The notes below the pieces were generated by a model, which saw only the letters and a program-made list of their open reading frames with translations, was not told where the DNA came from and did no database searches. The translations under genes were made by a program, and so were the position numbers. From Saccharibacillus sacchari DSM 19268 (lineage in GTDB: Bacteria > Bacillota > Bacilli > Paenibacillales > Paenibacillaceae), in contig NZ_KK073875.1 in NCBI RefSeq assembly GCF_000585395.1, positions 62,001 to 126,000 of the forward strand: 64,000 bases of DNA, read 5' to 3'. Positions 18,667 to 27,905 of the stretch are shown piece by piece. Every line of letters starts with the position of its first letter. The stretch's first letter is position 1.

Positions 18667-19220
18667 TTAAACTTCCATAATCTCTTTTTCTTTTGCAGCG
18701 ATCACTTTGTCGACTTCCGCGATATATTTATCCGTAAGCTTCTGGATCTCTTCTTGATGGCCACGGGACTCGTCTTCGGAGATTTCGCCTTTTTCCATCT
18801 TCTTGATATCGTCATTGGCGTCACGGCGGATGTTCCGAACCGCTACTTTACCTTCTTCGCCGAACTTCTTTGTCAGCTTGACGAGCTCGGTACGACGCTC
18901 TTCCGTCAGGGCCGGAATCACCAAACGAATCGCGTTGCCGTCATTCGATGGCGTAAGACCCAAGTCCGACTTTTGAATCGCACGTTCGATCTCACCCAGC
19001 GACGACTTGTCCCAAGGCTGAATCATCAACGTCCGGGAATCCGGCGTGTTGATGTTCGCCAGTTGGTTAAGCGGCGTAGGTGCTCCGTAGTACTCAACTT
19101 GAATCCGGTCGAGCAGAGCCGGTACGGCGCGCCCGGCGCGCAGCGTGCTCAGGTCGCGTTGCAGCGCCTGAATGGCCTTGCCCATGCGATCTTCCGCGTT
19201 TTTCTTCACGGTCTGAGGCA

Positions 19221-19221
<1 letters not shown>
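18667..19221 (-). CDS. frr: Ribosome recycling factor
   Basis: RRF acts with EF-G to split post-termination ribosomes. The 184-aa length is normal. Typical features are the N-terminal helix with [23 protein letters not shown], the TPLNQLANI stretch, and a C-terminal three-helix bundle rich in charged residues. Its ATG overlaps the pyrH TAA by one base (TAATG). Confidence 0.98.
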
Positions 19222-19997
<776 letters not shown>

Positions 19998-19998
19998 T

Positions 19999-20027
19999 TA
20001 AAAAAGAAGGAACACCAAGTGTTCCCC
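19999..20027 (-). terminator. Intrinsic terminator after tsf
   Basis: On the minus strand GGAACAC TTG GTGTTCC forms a 7-bp stem with a 3-nt loop, followed by TTCTTTTTTAA. A smaller hairpin CACAG CTT CTGTG lies just upstream (near 20032-20044). It separates tsf from pyrH, though no clear promoter for pyrH is visible after it, so read-through is likely. Confidence 0.75.
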
Positions 20028-20073
20028 CCATGCACAGAAGCTGTGATTGATCTTTAGTTACGCGTTTTAAAAA

Positions 20074-20721
20074 TTACTTCACTTGAGCCATAACTTCTTC
20101 TACGAAGTTATCGACTTTCTTTTCCAGACCTTCGCCAAGCTCGAAACGAGCGAAACGACGGATGGAGATGTTTTCGCCGATTGTGCTGATTTTTTCGTTC
20201 AGCAGTTGCGAAATCGTTTTGTCCGGATCTTTAACGAAGGACTGCTCAAGCAGGCAGTTTTCTTCGTAGTATTTGTTGACGCGGCCTTCGACCATTTTTT
20301 CAACGATCTTTTCAGGCTTGCCTTCGTTCAGAGCTTGAGCCTTCAGGATTTCTTTTTCTTTTTCTACAACTTCAGCCGGAACTTCTTCACGACGAACGTA
20401 AAGCGGGCTTGCTGCAGCGATATGCATCGCGATGTCGCGTGCGAAGTTTTTGAATTGGTCGGTTTTACCAACGAAGTCAGTTTCGCAGTTGATTTCAACC
20501 AGAACGCCGATACGGCCGCCTGCGTGGATGTAAGATTCAACAGTACCTTCAGTAGCTGCGCGACCTGCTTTGTTCGCTGCTGCGGACAAACCTTTTTCGC
20601 GCAGAACGTCTACCGCTTTGTCGATATCGCCGTTTGTTTCTTCCAGTGCTTTTTTGCAATCGAGCATACCTGCGCCCGTTCTTTCACGAAGTTCTTTTAC
20701 TGCGCTCGCGTTTACTGCCAT
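20074..20721 (-). CDS. tsf: Elongation factor Ts, short form
   Basis: EF-Ts is the nucleotide exchange factor of EF-Tu. The N-terminal signature [19 protein letters not shown] and the [15 protein letters not shown] motif are intact. At 215 aa it is shorter than the roughly 290-aa B. subtilis protein; the second half of the dimerisation core is reduced. Comparable short forms are known in other Paenibacillaceae and in clostridia. The ribosome binding site GGAGGG precedes the ATG. Confidence 0.97.
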   Translation of the reverse strand: MAVNASAVKELRERTGAGMLDCKKALEETNGDIDKAVDVLREKGLSAAANKAGRAATEGTVESYIHAGGRIGVLVEINCETDFVGKTDQFKNFARDIAMHIAAASPLYVRREEVPAEVVEKEKEILKAQALNEGKPEKIVEKMVEGRVNKYYEENCLLEQSFVKDPDKTISQLLNEKISTIGENISIRRFARFELGEGLEKKVDNFVEEVMAQVK

Positions 20722-20762
20722 TGTTGATTCCCTCCAGATAAGTATTGGTATTTTACTCCTAA

Positions 20763-20808
20763 AAAAAGGGCGGTTAAGAGGCTATTCACCACCAACCACC
20801 CTCTTTTT
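20763..20808 (-). terminator. Terminator with an alternative hairpin between rpsB and tsf
   Basis: On the minus strand AGGGTGGTT pairs with AACCGCCCT (one U-G pair), extended by an A7/T7 tract, giving a strong terminator. Within the same RNA AAGAGG can pair with CCTCTT instead and would disrupt the terminator stem. Partial termination here would set the S2 to EF-Ts ratio; regulation is inferred. Confidence 0.75.
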
Positions 20809-20857
20809 TTAACTCTGCCGATCCGTATGCTAGGCGCCGATTTCAACGCCGCCGGAC

Positions 20858-21556
20858 TTATGCAGTTGTTTGTTCGCCTTGGTTTGCTTCGATAACGGCT
20901 TCCGCAATTTTACCTGTCAGCAATTTAACGGCGCGAATTGCGTCGTCGTTGCCCGGGATTACGTAGTCGATTTCGTCCGGATCGCAGTTGGTATCCACGA
21001 TACCTACGATCGGAATGTTCAGCTTGCGTGCTTCTGCAACCGCGATACGCTCTTTGCGAGGATCGATGATGAACAGCGCGCTAGGCAGTTTTTTCATGTT
21101 TTTGATTCCGCCCAGGAATTTTTCGAGGCGATCTTTCTCTTTGCGGAGCAAGATAACTTCTTTCTTAGGCAGAACTTCGAATGTACCGTCTTCTTCCCAA
21201 GCTTCAAGCTTTTTCAGACGATCGATACGCTTTTGGATCGTTTGGAAGTTAGTCAGCGTGCCGCCGAGCCAACGTTGGTTGATGAAGTACATGCCGCAAC
21301 GTTCCGCTTCTTCTTTCACGGAGTCTTGAGCTTGTTTTTTCGTACCTACGAACAGGATCGTGCCGCCTTCGCCAGCCAGGTTTTTAACGAAGTTGTACGC
21401 TTCGTCAACTTTCTTGACTGTTTTTTGCAGGTCGATAATGTAGATACCGTTTCTTTCTGTGAAAATGTAACGGTCCATCTTCGGGTTCCAACGACGAGTT
21501 TGGTGACCGAAGTGTACGCCAGCTTCGAGAAGCTGTTTCATGGAGATAACTGCCAT
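20858..21556 (-). CDS. rpsB: 30S ribosomal protein S2
   Basis: S2 binds the neck of the 30S subunit. The 232-aa protein begins with [24 protein letters not shown] and carries the [12 protein letters not shown] and IVDTNCDPD signatures. It is slightly shorter than B. subtilis S2 at the C-terminus. A strong ribosome binding site (AGGAGG) precedes the ATG. It has its own promoter and a leader of about 120 nt. Confidence 0.99.
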   Translation of the reverse strand: MAVISMKQLLEAGVHFGHQTRRWNPKMDRYIFTERNGIYIIDLQKTVKKVDEAYNFVKNLAGEGGTILFVGTKKQAQDSVKEEAERCGMYFINQRWLGGTLTNFQTIQKRIDRLKKLEAWEEDGTFEVLPKKEVILLRKEKDRLEKFLGGIKNMKKLPSALFIIDPRKERIAVAEARKLNIPIVGIVDTNCDPDEIDYVIPGNDDAIRAVKLLTGKIAEAVIEANQGEQTTA

Positions 21557-21679
21557 TCTCCATACACCTCCTATGGGTTTGGTTTTTTTGATGTACCTCC
21601 GCCGAAATCATTTCCTGTGGAGACTCCGCCCCGGGCGAAGCACCTTCCGCAGAATTAATCAGCGTGTGTTTTAACACCG
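21557..21679 (-). ncRNA. rpsB 5' leader, possible S2-responsive element
   Basis: The leader between the predicted rpsB start site and the ATG can form two short stems: GCGGAAG/CTTCGC with a bulged G, next to a GC-rich CGCCCGGGGCG element. Ribosomal protein leaders often bind their own product, and S2 leaders are known in other bacteria. I cannot match a known family by eye, so this is a weak proposal. Confidence 0.25.
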
Positions 21680-21685
21680 TTGTTT

Positions 21686-21714
21686 AGTTTATCATAATAG
21701 ACCCTACTTCGCAA
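21686..21714 (-). promoter_or_regulatory. Predicted sigma-A promoter of rpsB
   Basis: On the minus strand TTGCGA (21714-21709), a 17-bp spacer and TAAACT (21691-21686) with an extended -10 TGA. It lies between the fla/che terminator and rpsB, so rpsB-tsf can be expressed independently of the flagellar operon. Confidence 0.65.
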
Positions 21715-21764
21715 TCCCCGAGGATTATTATTTTGAATGTTTCACCCGTTTCTTTTTTCTGCAT

Positions 21765-21801
21765 AACAAAAGCCGTCAATTTCTCATTGAAATTGACGGC
21801 T
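21765..21801 (-). terminator. Terminator of the fla/che operon
   Basis: A perfect 13-bp stem AGCCGTCAATTTC / GAAATTGACGGCT with a 5-nt loop, followed on the minus strand by TTTTGTTA. It begins about 10 nt after the stop of the last gene of the flagellar operon, and the rpsB promoter lies downstream. Confidence 0.85.
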
Positions 21802-21811
21802 TGAAGGCATG

Positions 21812-22534
21812 CTATTCTTCTTTTGACGTAGAAATCTCGCGAATAATATCCGCATAAGAATCTCCCGATTTAAAAGAGTAATTGCCGATTTGCAGTTTGC
21901 CGGTTACTCCGGCTTCTGCTGCCTGACGTTGGAAATCAACAGCATCGTCGACAACCCCCGCATTCTCAAGCGCTTGCGAGACAGCCTTCAGATTCATGCC
22001 GCGTTCAATTTCGAATGAAACATTCGAAGATTCCACCGCACTGGACTGTTGAGGCTCCACATCTGCTGAGGCTTCCGGCTCGGTCGGCACCACCGGAGCC
22101 TGAGCAGGCTGGTCCGAACCCGTTGTAGCCGTATCTGTGGGTTCAGTCGGTGCTGTAGGCGCCTCTGTTGTCGCAGCAGCTGGTTCTTCTGGCTCTGACG
22201 ATGCGGGCGCTTGACCCGTTTCCGGTGCTTCTGCCGCTTCAGAATCCGGCTCGGTTGGTGCCGCGGCTTCAGGTTCGGTTGGCTCTTCCGTGGAATCCTG
22301 AGGCTCGGACGCATCTGTTGGCGTCTCTTCGGCATCGGATGAGTCAGACGGCTGCTCTTCCGTGGGTTGTTCACCTTCACCTGCCGGAGCGTTAGTCTGC
22401 ACTTCGTTCGTCGACTCTACATCGGCAGGTGTAGTCGGTCTTCCGCTTTGAGCAAGCAACATCAATTGGAGCAGCAACGCGCCCGTAATAATACCGATTC
22501 CCAATCCAAGCATAAACGAGCGATTTTTGAACAC
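21812..22534 (-). CDS. Membrane-anchored MltG-like protein with acidic TEP-rich linker
   Basis: This 240-aa protein has an N-terminal membrane anchor (about residues 7-28). A long disordered linker (about 33-165) is dominated by T, E, P, S and A, with many TEP and EPT repeats. The C-terminal domain (about 172-236) resembles the LysM-like N-terminal part of YceG/MltG proteins (MNLKAVSQALENAGVV, IGNYSFKSG). The catalytic MltG domain is absent, so transglycosylase activity should not be assumed. The GTG start overlaps the SwrB-like stop by one base. It is the last gene before the operon terminator. Confidence 0.75.
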   Translation of the reverse strand: MFKNRSFMLGLGIGIITGALLLQLMLLAQSGRPTTPADVESTNEVQTNAPAGEGEQPTEEQPSDSSDAEETPTDASEPQDSTEEPTEPEAAAPTEPDSEAAEAPETGQAPASSEPEEPAAATTEAPTAPTEPTDTATTGSDQPAQAPVVPTEPEASADVEPQQSSAVESSNVSFEIERGMNLKAVSQALENAGVVDDAVDFQRQAAEAGVTGKLQIGNYSFKSGDSYADIIREISTSKEE

Positions 22535-23100
22535 TACGCTTCCTCCCTCTTTGCCAGACGCAAAATCAGTTGAATTTCGCCGCGCTGAAGCCCTATCGCC
22601 TTGGCGATGAAATCAACTGATTTCCCCTGGTCATGCAATTCAAATAATTGAGGATAGCGATGGCGAACAGAATCTTCCGGCTCGGGCTGCGGTTCCGGTG
22701 ATGGCGATAGAGTTGCAGCATTTTCCAACAATTCGTTTCTCAGTTGTATGGCCGCTTCTTGGGCAGCACGCGGATCGACAGACGACAATTGTTCAATACG
22801 GGCTTCGTGCTTACCCGCGGTACGTTCCATTTCGGCCAGACGTCCGCGCATATCGCCCAATTGTTCCTGAAGCGCCAATTGTTTAGCTCCCGTTTCCTGC
22901 CTGATCTGCACCAGCAAATTCACGAGATCGTCATTTTCTTTTTCCATTTCAACCATGTACTGTTCAAGCGTTTGCTCAACTTGCTGCACAACGCGATCAC
23001 TACCGGAAGCTTGTTTGGCCGATTTTTCTTTCGGAATCAAGAAAGCATACACGACAGCCGCGGCACCGAGCAGCATTACGTAAAGCCAGGCATCGTTCAT
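22534..23100 (-). CDS. swrB: SwrB/YlxL-like membrane protein (DUF6115 type)
   Basis: The 188-aa protein has one N-terminal membrane helix (about 5-20), a coiled-coil segment (about 38-110), a proline-rich spacer, and a C-terminal helix-turn-helix-like segment (YPQLFELHDQGKSVDFIAKAIG, then GEIQLILRLAKR). The position after sigD and the architecture match B. subtilis SwrB, which promotes assembly of the flagellar export apparatus. Sequence similarity to SwrB itself is low by eye, so the symbol is tentative. Confidence 0.65.
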   Translation of the reverse strand: MNDAWLYVMLLGAAAVVYAFLIPKEKSAKQASGSDRVVQQVEQTLEQYMVEMEKENDDLVNLLVQIRQETGAKQLALQEQLGDMRGRLAEMERTAGKHEARIEQLSSVDPRAAQEAAIQLRNELLENAATLSPSPEPQPEPEDSVRHRYPQLFELHDQGKSVDFIAKAIGLQRGEIQLILRLAKREEA

Positions 23101-23114
23101 CTCAGGTTCCTTTC

Positions 23115-23432
23115 TTACAGCGACAAATCCAAATGTTTTCCTTTAAAAGGATGGGGAGCCGCAACCGTTCGCGCTTCGGCCTCCGGTTGATCCTGCTCAT
23201 GCGCTCCCCCTCCATGCGAATCGTGCTGATTGTTTCCTTCGGCATCTTTGCGAATTTGGGCATCAGCAGCCTCTGTAGTAGGCGCGCTGCGATGCCGGGA
23301 TCGCTCGATCTCCGCAGTTGCCTGCCCGGCAAGCTGAGCCTGATCGATCAAGGGGCGCTGCAATTGTTCTTGCTGCATGCGACTTGTTTCGGGAGCGCGA
23401 TGTACCGACAATTGAACTTCGATCGCTTTCAT
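23115..23432 (-). CDS. Small hydrophilic protein of the fla/che operon, unknown function
   Basis: This 105-aa, Gln/Ala/His/Glu-rich protein has no membrane segment. The N-terminus (MKAIEVQLSVHRAPETSRMQQEQLQRP) and C-terminus (HPFKGKHLDLSL) look conserved while the middle (about 35-90) is low complexity. A good ribosome binding site (GGGGTG) precedes the ATG, and the gene fits tightly between fapA and the SwrB-like gene (14 nt). I do not recognise a characterised family. Confidence 0.7.
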   Translation of the reverse strand: MKAIEVQLSVHRAPETSRMQQEQLQRPLIDQAQLAGQATAEIERSRHRSAPTTEAADAQIRKDAEGNNQHDSHGGGAHEQDQPEAEARTVAAPHPFKGKHLDLSL

Positions 23433-23471
23433 GATTGAACACCCCTATTCCTAATAAACAGAATCAGCTCT

Positions 23472-24875
23472 TCAGCGATTGGCAGACATCACGATATCGC
23501 CTTCAAGGTATTGGAAGGATACCCGTGACGATGTTTCTTTCATGAATTTCGTGTACCGGCCGATTACAATCTTCGCACCGCCGTAAATGGTATCATTCAC
23601 GACCACGCGAGCACGGCCCGTATCTTCAAGAATATGTTCGATTTCAAAAATACGTTCTTTGCAATGCGAGCGTTCCTGGTCCTGTTGGCGCTTGGTTACG
23701 CTGAGTTTGGCGCGAAGCGCAAGCTTGTCCGCGCCCAAAGTTCCCGCCAAGGCCATCTGATCGAGAAGTCCCAATGCCTGGGTCGTTTTTTGCATATTAT
23801 CAGCGGTTTCCCGCATTCTTTTATGTAGGTCTGCCAATTCGTTGCGAAGATTCGGCAGAACGCCTACTTCGATTGCGGTGGCTGTCGCCATCGTATTGCC
23901 GATTGTACGTGCGATAACGCCTTCTCCGGCTTGGATATGGCCGCCGACAATCAAACCTTTCGTACCGCTGCAAATGACATTTTTACCTGCTCTGACTTCG
24001 GAATGCATGATGCTCTGCGAAACGATAATATCTTCGCCGGCTTCAACGTTACCGTCCTGGATAAACGAACTTTTAACATTCATGCCCGCTTTGACGATTC
24101 CTTTATGGTAACCGATCACGCCCCCGGTAATTTCAATCGAACCGTCCGCATACAATTCGGCTCCTTCCACGCCGCCTTGCACGCGAATATCGCCGGCCGC
24201 TTTCACGCGGAACCCCGGAAGTACGCTTCCCCGAATGACAACAGTGCCCACGAAGTCTACATTGCCGCTGCTGTAATCGACGTCGCCATGAACTTCATAA
24301 ACGGTAAATACATTGATCTTCCCGTTATCGGTACGGCTGACCATGCCTTCGATCGTGGCGTACAGCGATGTATGATTTTCGTCCGTCACGACGTTTTTTC
24401 CAATTTTGAAACGTGCTTCTTTGCCGGGTTTGAACGCAATTTCTTCTCCCGTCACTCCAGTTCCCGGCGTCCCCGGCCGGGATGGGTGCCGGCGAGCCAA
24501 CAGCTGCCCCTTACCCACATTTTTCAAACGAATCAGTTCTTTATAATCCACTCGACCGTCTTCGCGTTCCATGGGCCTCGCTTCATCTTCTTTTTCAAAC
24601 ATAAATTCGATATAACCATTTTGACCATCAACTGCGGGAATACCGCGAGCAACTTCGATTTCTTCAAAAAAGTAACTAGCTGGTGACGCGACAAACCTGC
24701 CAATGGCTTCGTCGATCAGACCGAAGCGAACGTTCTGGTCGTTCAAAAACTGTCTCAAGCTTTCTTCCGTGCATGCAAAGCCCTCTTCCGGCTTTACAAA
24801 ACGCAAGTGTGCAGACATTTTGGACGCGTCGAACGAAACGGCAAGGTGACGGTCCAAAGCTAAATGCTCAACCAC
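23472..24875 (-). CDS. fapA: FapA-family (DUF342) polymer-forming protein
   Basis: This DUF342 protein has a beta-helical repeat region (about 175-345: repeated G-x-hydrophobic-x-A/S-G patterns such as RVQGGVEGAELYADGSIEITGGV) followed by a coiled coil (about 345-410). The GTG at 24875 has AGGGG at 6-nt spacing; the TTG two codons upstream would overlap it. FapA is reported to affect flagellar assembly or cell polarity in some bacteria, but its mechanism is unclear. It follows sigD by 67 nt. Confidence 0.8.
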   Translation of the reverse strand: MVEHLALDRHLAVSFDASKMSAHLRFVKPEEGFACTEESLRQFLNDQNVRFGLIDEAIGRFVASPASYFFEEIEVARGIPAVDGQNGYIEFMFEKEDEARPMEREDGRVDYKELIRLKNVGKGQLLARRHPSRPGTPGTGVTGEEIAFKPGKEARFKIGKNVVTDENHTSLYATIEGMVSRTDNGKINVFTVYEVHGDVDYSSGNVDFVGTVVIRGSVLPGFRVKAAGDIRVQGGVEGAELYADGSIEITGGVIGYHKGIVKAGMNVKSSFIQDGNVEAGEDIIVSQSIMHSEVRAGKNVICSGTKGLIVGGHIQAGEGVIARTIGNTMATATAIEVGVLPNLRNELADLHKRMRETADNMQKTTQALGLLDQMALAGTLGADKLALRAKLSVTKRQQDQERSHCKERIFEIEHILEDTGRARVVVNDTIYGGAKIVIGRYTKFMKETSSRVSFQYLEGDIVMSANR

Positions 24876-24942
24876 GGACAACCCCTCTTTTCAACATTTG
24901 CTTGTCGATGGCCAGATGCCCCCGGCCGATTCCCATCTAACA

Positions 24943-25731
24943 CTAACGATCCTGCATAAGCAGGCTTTTTTGTTTATCCAGCGTCCCGCGCAGACGCAGT
25001 ATCGCTTTGGAATGCAATTGCGAAATCCGTGAAGGCGAAAGTGACATGACTTCGGCAATTTCGCTAAGCGACAGATCTTCGTAATAGAGCAGCGAGATGA
25101 CGATCCGCTCTTTTTCCGTCAGCTTTTCGATGCCTTTGCCCAACGCTTCCTTCAAGTAAAATTCATTGACTTTATGATCCGGGTTTTTGGCTTTTTCGTC
25201 GACCATAACGGATAAGCGCGTCTCCGACTCCTCTTCCCGAATCGGATCTTCCAACGAAACGAGCGACATGACGGAAACGTCTTGCAGCATCTGTTGGAAT
25301 TCTTTTTCCGATATGCCTAAAAACTCGCTCATTTCCTGATCTGAAGCCCCTCGCATGTGTTCCTGCTCCAGCTTTTGGTAAGCTTCCTCGATTTTCTTCG
25401 CCTTTTCCCGAACGGAACGCGGAACCCAATCCCCCTGTCGCAGTCCATCAAGAATGGCACCGCGTACTCGCCAGGAGGCATACGTTTCGAACTGCAAGCC
25501 GCGCTTGTAGTCGAACTTTTCGATCGCGTCGATTAAGCCCATGACTCCATTGCTGGCCAAATCGTCCTTTGAAACGTTTTTCGGGAGTCCCACCGCGAGC
25601 CGCGAAGAGACGTAATCGACAATGGATAAGTGATTCTCGATCAGTTTCTTCTTGGCTTCGACATCGTTATGCTCTTTCCAGCGGATCCATAAATCCAGGT
25701 GATTCAACTGACCGGATTTGCGTTCATCCAT
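24943..25731 (-). CDS. sigD: RNA polymerase sigma factor SigD/FliA (WhiG family)
   Basis: Sigma-28 directs transcription of late flagellar, chemotaxis and autolysin genes. The 262-aa protein shows region 2 (DLASNGVMGLIDAIEKFDYKRGLQFETYASWRVRGAI), region 3 (PRSVREKAKKIEEAY) and the region 4 helix-turn-helix (LSLSEIAEVMSLSPSRISQLHSKA). It sits near the 3' end of the operon as in Bacillus, where its expression depends on transcript reaching this far. No flgM is visible in the window. Confidence 0.98.
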   Translation of the reverse strand: MDERKSGQLNHLDLWIRWKEHNDVEAKKKLIENHLSIVDYVSSRLAVGLPKNVSKDDLASNGVMGLIDAIEKFDYKRGLQFETYASWRVRGAILDGLRQGDWVPRSVREKAKKIEEAYQKLEQEHMRGASDQEMSEFLGISEKEFQQMLQDVSVMSLVSLEDPIREEESETRLSVMVDEKAKNPDHKVNEFYLKEALGKGIEKLTEKERIVISLLYYEDLSLSEIAEVMSLSPSRISQLHSKAILRLRGTLDKQKSLLMQDR

Positions 25732-25733
25732 TG

Positions 25734-26195
25734 CTATCTCCCTCCTTCATCCTCTGTAAGATGACGTACGGCTTTCGCCAGTTCTTCGGGATCTTTTTCT
25801 TTCGTTGATACCAACTTTGGCGGATTAAGCGGCTGAAAGTCATCCATCTGGCCCGTTCGCTCTTCGGTTACCCGAGCCTTATCCGCATCCGGCTTCAGTA
25901 AATCATTCAGCTGGTCGCTTTCATCCGGCGTGACCAGATCTAATCTAGCCCCTCGAACGTCGTCGTCCAAAGCAGCCCCCGGCTCCGAAGAGCCGCTGCC
26001 TTCCTTATCTTTGGGCAGCGGTTCAAGCGCGCCAAGCACGACGCGAAAAAGAAACGCCAAGAGAAACCAGACTGCCGCTCCGATTCCTCCCCGAATCAGA
26101 CTTGTTACGGGAAGGTTGGTTCGGACCGCAAATAAAAACGTAATAACAAATCCGATCAAAGCGAATATCAGATTGACTCGTATGGTTCCCTTCAT
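25734..26195 (-). CDS. Two-helix membrane protein between cheD and sigD, unknown function
   Basis: The 153-aa protein has two N-terminal membrane helices (about residues 8-24 and 32-53) and a long acidic cytoplasmic tail (about 55-153) ending in a conserved-looking segment (LVSTKEKDPEELAKAVRHLTEDE). It lies 2 nt from both cheD and sigD, so it is certainly expressed with them. In B. subtilis cheD is followed directly by sigD. I do not recognise the family. Confidence 0.75.
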   Translation of the reverse strand: MKGTIRVNLIFALIGFVITFLFAVRTNLPVTSLIRGGIGAAVWFLLAFLFRVVLGALEPLPKDKEGSGSSEPGAALDDDVRGARLDLVTPDESDQLNDLLKPDADKARVTEERTGQMDDFQPLNPPKLVSTKEKDPEELAKAVRHLTEDEGGR

Positions 26196-26197
26196 CG

Positions 26198-26695
26198 CTA
26201 CAATTCCTTTACCCCTTTTTGAACGCTGCGTATAGTTAAAATTCCGGTTTCCGAACTGATTTCGATCGTTCGGCCATAATTAGCCCCCGTATCCTCACTG
26301 TACAAGGAAATCCCCAGCTTCTTCAGCATTTCTTTGCAAGATTCGACGTTTCGGGGCCCTATACGCATCGTATCTCCACTCCCTGCAAAAGCGAACATCT
26401 GCGCACCGCCTGCCATCTTGGCAACCAGTCTCCGCTTGGAAGCCCCAAGATCGACCAATTTATCCACCAGTACAGGAAGGGCAGTGTCTGCATATTTCGC
26501 TACATTAATCTGGCTTTCACGCGCAATATCCGATGAGGGAAGCATGACGTGAGCCATACCGGCTACTTTGATCTGCGGATCGTACAGCGTCAAACCGACG
26601 CAAGAACCGAGTCCCGTGGTGCGAAGAATTCCGGAATTCCCGACTACGTTCAGATCGGCCATGCCAACTTTGACCAGATTTTTTTCGTCAGTCAT
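26198..26695 (-). CDS. cheD: Chemoreceptor glutamine deamidase CheD
   Basis: CheD deamidates Gln residues in chemoreceptors and binds CheC to control adaptation. The ATG at 26695 (MTDEKNLVKVGMADLNVV) gives 165 aa, the same size as B. subtilis CheD, and overlaps the cheC stop by 8 nt. The catalytic Cys lies in TTGLGSCVGL (near residue 27), with the His in GMAHVMLP. Confidence 0.95.
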   Translation of the reverse strand: MTDEKNLVKVGMADLNVVGNSGILRTTGLGSCVGLTLYDPQIKVAGMAHVMLPSSDIARESQINVAKYADTALPVLVDKLVDLGASKRRLVAKMAGGAQMFAFAGSGDTMRIGPRNVESCKEMLKKLGISLYSEDTGANYGRTIEISSETGILTIRSVQKGVKEL

Positions 26696-27314
26696 TGTCA
26701 AGCGGAACTCCGAGCGCCGTAAAGATTTTATCAAACGATTCCGGATCCGGAATGAGGAAAAACTGTCCCTCAACCTCATCGTTGCCTTGTACAAACGTCG
26801 TGTCGATCAACAATGCGGCGTCGCCCATCTCCCCAAACTGAATCATACCATAACTCAGGATTGCGCCCGCCATATCCAATGCAAGTGCGGGCACGGTAGG
26901 CGACATGGCCAGATTAGTGAAATCAGCCAGTGAGGACAAATAGGAGCCTGCCAAAATGTTGCCGATTTCGCCGAGTGCCGACTGTTCCATCTCCGTCAGC
27001 TCAAGTCCTTCTGTCGGTTCAAAGGCCCCCAAACGCTGAAGCAACGACTTGCCGGCTTCGGGTCCCATGATATAGAACAGATTGCCCGGCGCATCTCCTT
27101 CAACGCGGAAGAAAACCGTCAATACGATTTTTTCCGCGCCGCCTACCTTCTCCGCAATATCTTCGAAGGGAAGAATCTGTACTTTAGGAACGGCCATATC
27201 GATCGGTTTATTCAGAAGTTGCGATAACGCCGTGGCAGCGTGACCCGCACCGATATTGCCAACTTCCTTCAATACGTCAAGTTTAAATCCTTCCAGCTTC
27301 GAAAAGATTTCCAT
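26688..27314 (-). CDS. cheC: CheY-P phosphatase CheC
   Basis: CheC dephosphorylates CheY-P and forms a complex with CheD. The 208-aa protein has both phosphatase half-site motifs (LKEVGNIGAGHAATAL near 14-29 and LGEIGNILAGSYLSSL near 110-125), so two active sites are likely, as in B. subtilis. The MDIPKVQILPF-like strand follows the first site. Confidence 0.96.
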   Translation of the reverse strand: MEIFSKLEGFKLDVLKEVGNIGAGHAATALSQLLNKPIDMAVPKVQILPFEDIAEKVGGAEKIVLTVFFRVEGDAPGNLFYIMGPEAGKSLLQRLGAFEPTEGLELTEMEQSALGEIGNILAGSYLSSLADFTNLAMSPTVPALALDMAGAILSYGMIQFGEMGDAALLIDTTFVQGNDEVEGQFFLIPDPESFDKIFTALGVPLDND

Positions 27315-27317
27315 AAC

Positions 27318-27779
27318 CTAGTCCTCCAGCTGCTCGAGGTGAGCCACTTCGCCCCGATTCAGCACTTCTGCCAGATTCAACATGATCAACAAACGATCTT
27401 CGCCAACCTTGGCTACGCCGTCCAGATACTTGGCTTTGACTCCTCCGACGACTTCGGGCGGCGAATCGATGTTATCCCGATCCAAATCAACCACATCGTT
27501 CGCGGCGTCGACGATAAAGCCGACTTCCATGTCCCCGACCGCAACGATGATGATTCGAGTCTGATCGGTGTATTCCGATTCTTCGAGATTAAAGCGTCCT
27601 CTCAGGTCGATAACCGGAATGACCACGCCTCTCAGGTTGATAACTCCTTTGATGAACGAGTAGGTTTTCGGCACGCGGGTGATCGGCATCATGCGTTCAA
27701 TCGTACGCACTTTATCAACGTCGATACCGTACTCTTCATTACCCAATGCAAACACAATTACCTTAATTTGTTCTGCCAC
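27318..27779 (-). CDS. cheW: Chemotaxis coupling protein CheW
   Basis: CheW links receptors to CheA. I place the start at GTG 27779 (VAEQIKVIVFALGNEEYGID, 153 aa), which has AAAGGGGGA at proper spacing; the upstream ATG in the same frame has no ribosome binding site. The fold shows the SH3-like strands with RGVVIPVIDLRGRF near residue 59 and the VVDLDRDNI region. Confidence 0.95.
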   Translation of the reverse strand: MAEQIKVIVFALGNEEYGIDVDKVRTIERMMPITRVPKTYSFIKGVINLRGVVIPVIDLRGRFNLEESEYTDQTRIIIVAVGDMEVGFIVDAANDVVDLDRDNIDSPPEVVGGVKAKYLDGVAKVGEDRLLIMLNLAEVLNRGEVAHLEQLED

Positions 27780-27829
27780 AAAAAAATCCCCCTTTATTGA
27801 GCCTTGGCCCCTTAAGCGCATAGAATGCT

Positions 27830-27872
27830 CCGCTTGGCATGCAGCTTACTTTTTCCTCCGAATACCAAGCGG
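27830..27872 (-). promoter_or_regulatory. Stem-loop in the cheA-cheW gap
   Basis: CCGCTTGG (27872-27865) and CCAAGCGG (27837-27830) form a perfect 8-bp stem on the minus strand, enclosing a 27-nt loop that displays GGAGGAAAAAG. The 126-nt gap is long for this operon and holds no convincing gene. It could be a processing or RNA-binding site; the role is unknown. Confidence 0.45.
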
Positions 27873-27905
27873 TGAATCGTCTAAAACCGAAGCATTTCGC
27901 TTCAA

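Noticed and set aside
21812-22534. Endolytic murein transglycosylase MltG
   Set aside because: Only the LysM-like part is present; the catalytic domain with its Glu is missing, and 240 aa is too short.
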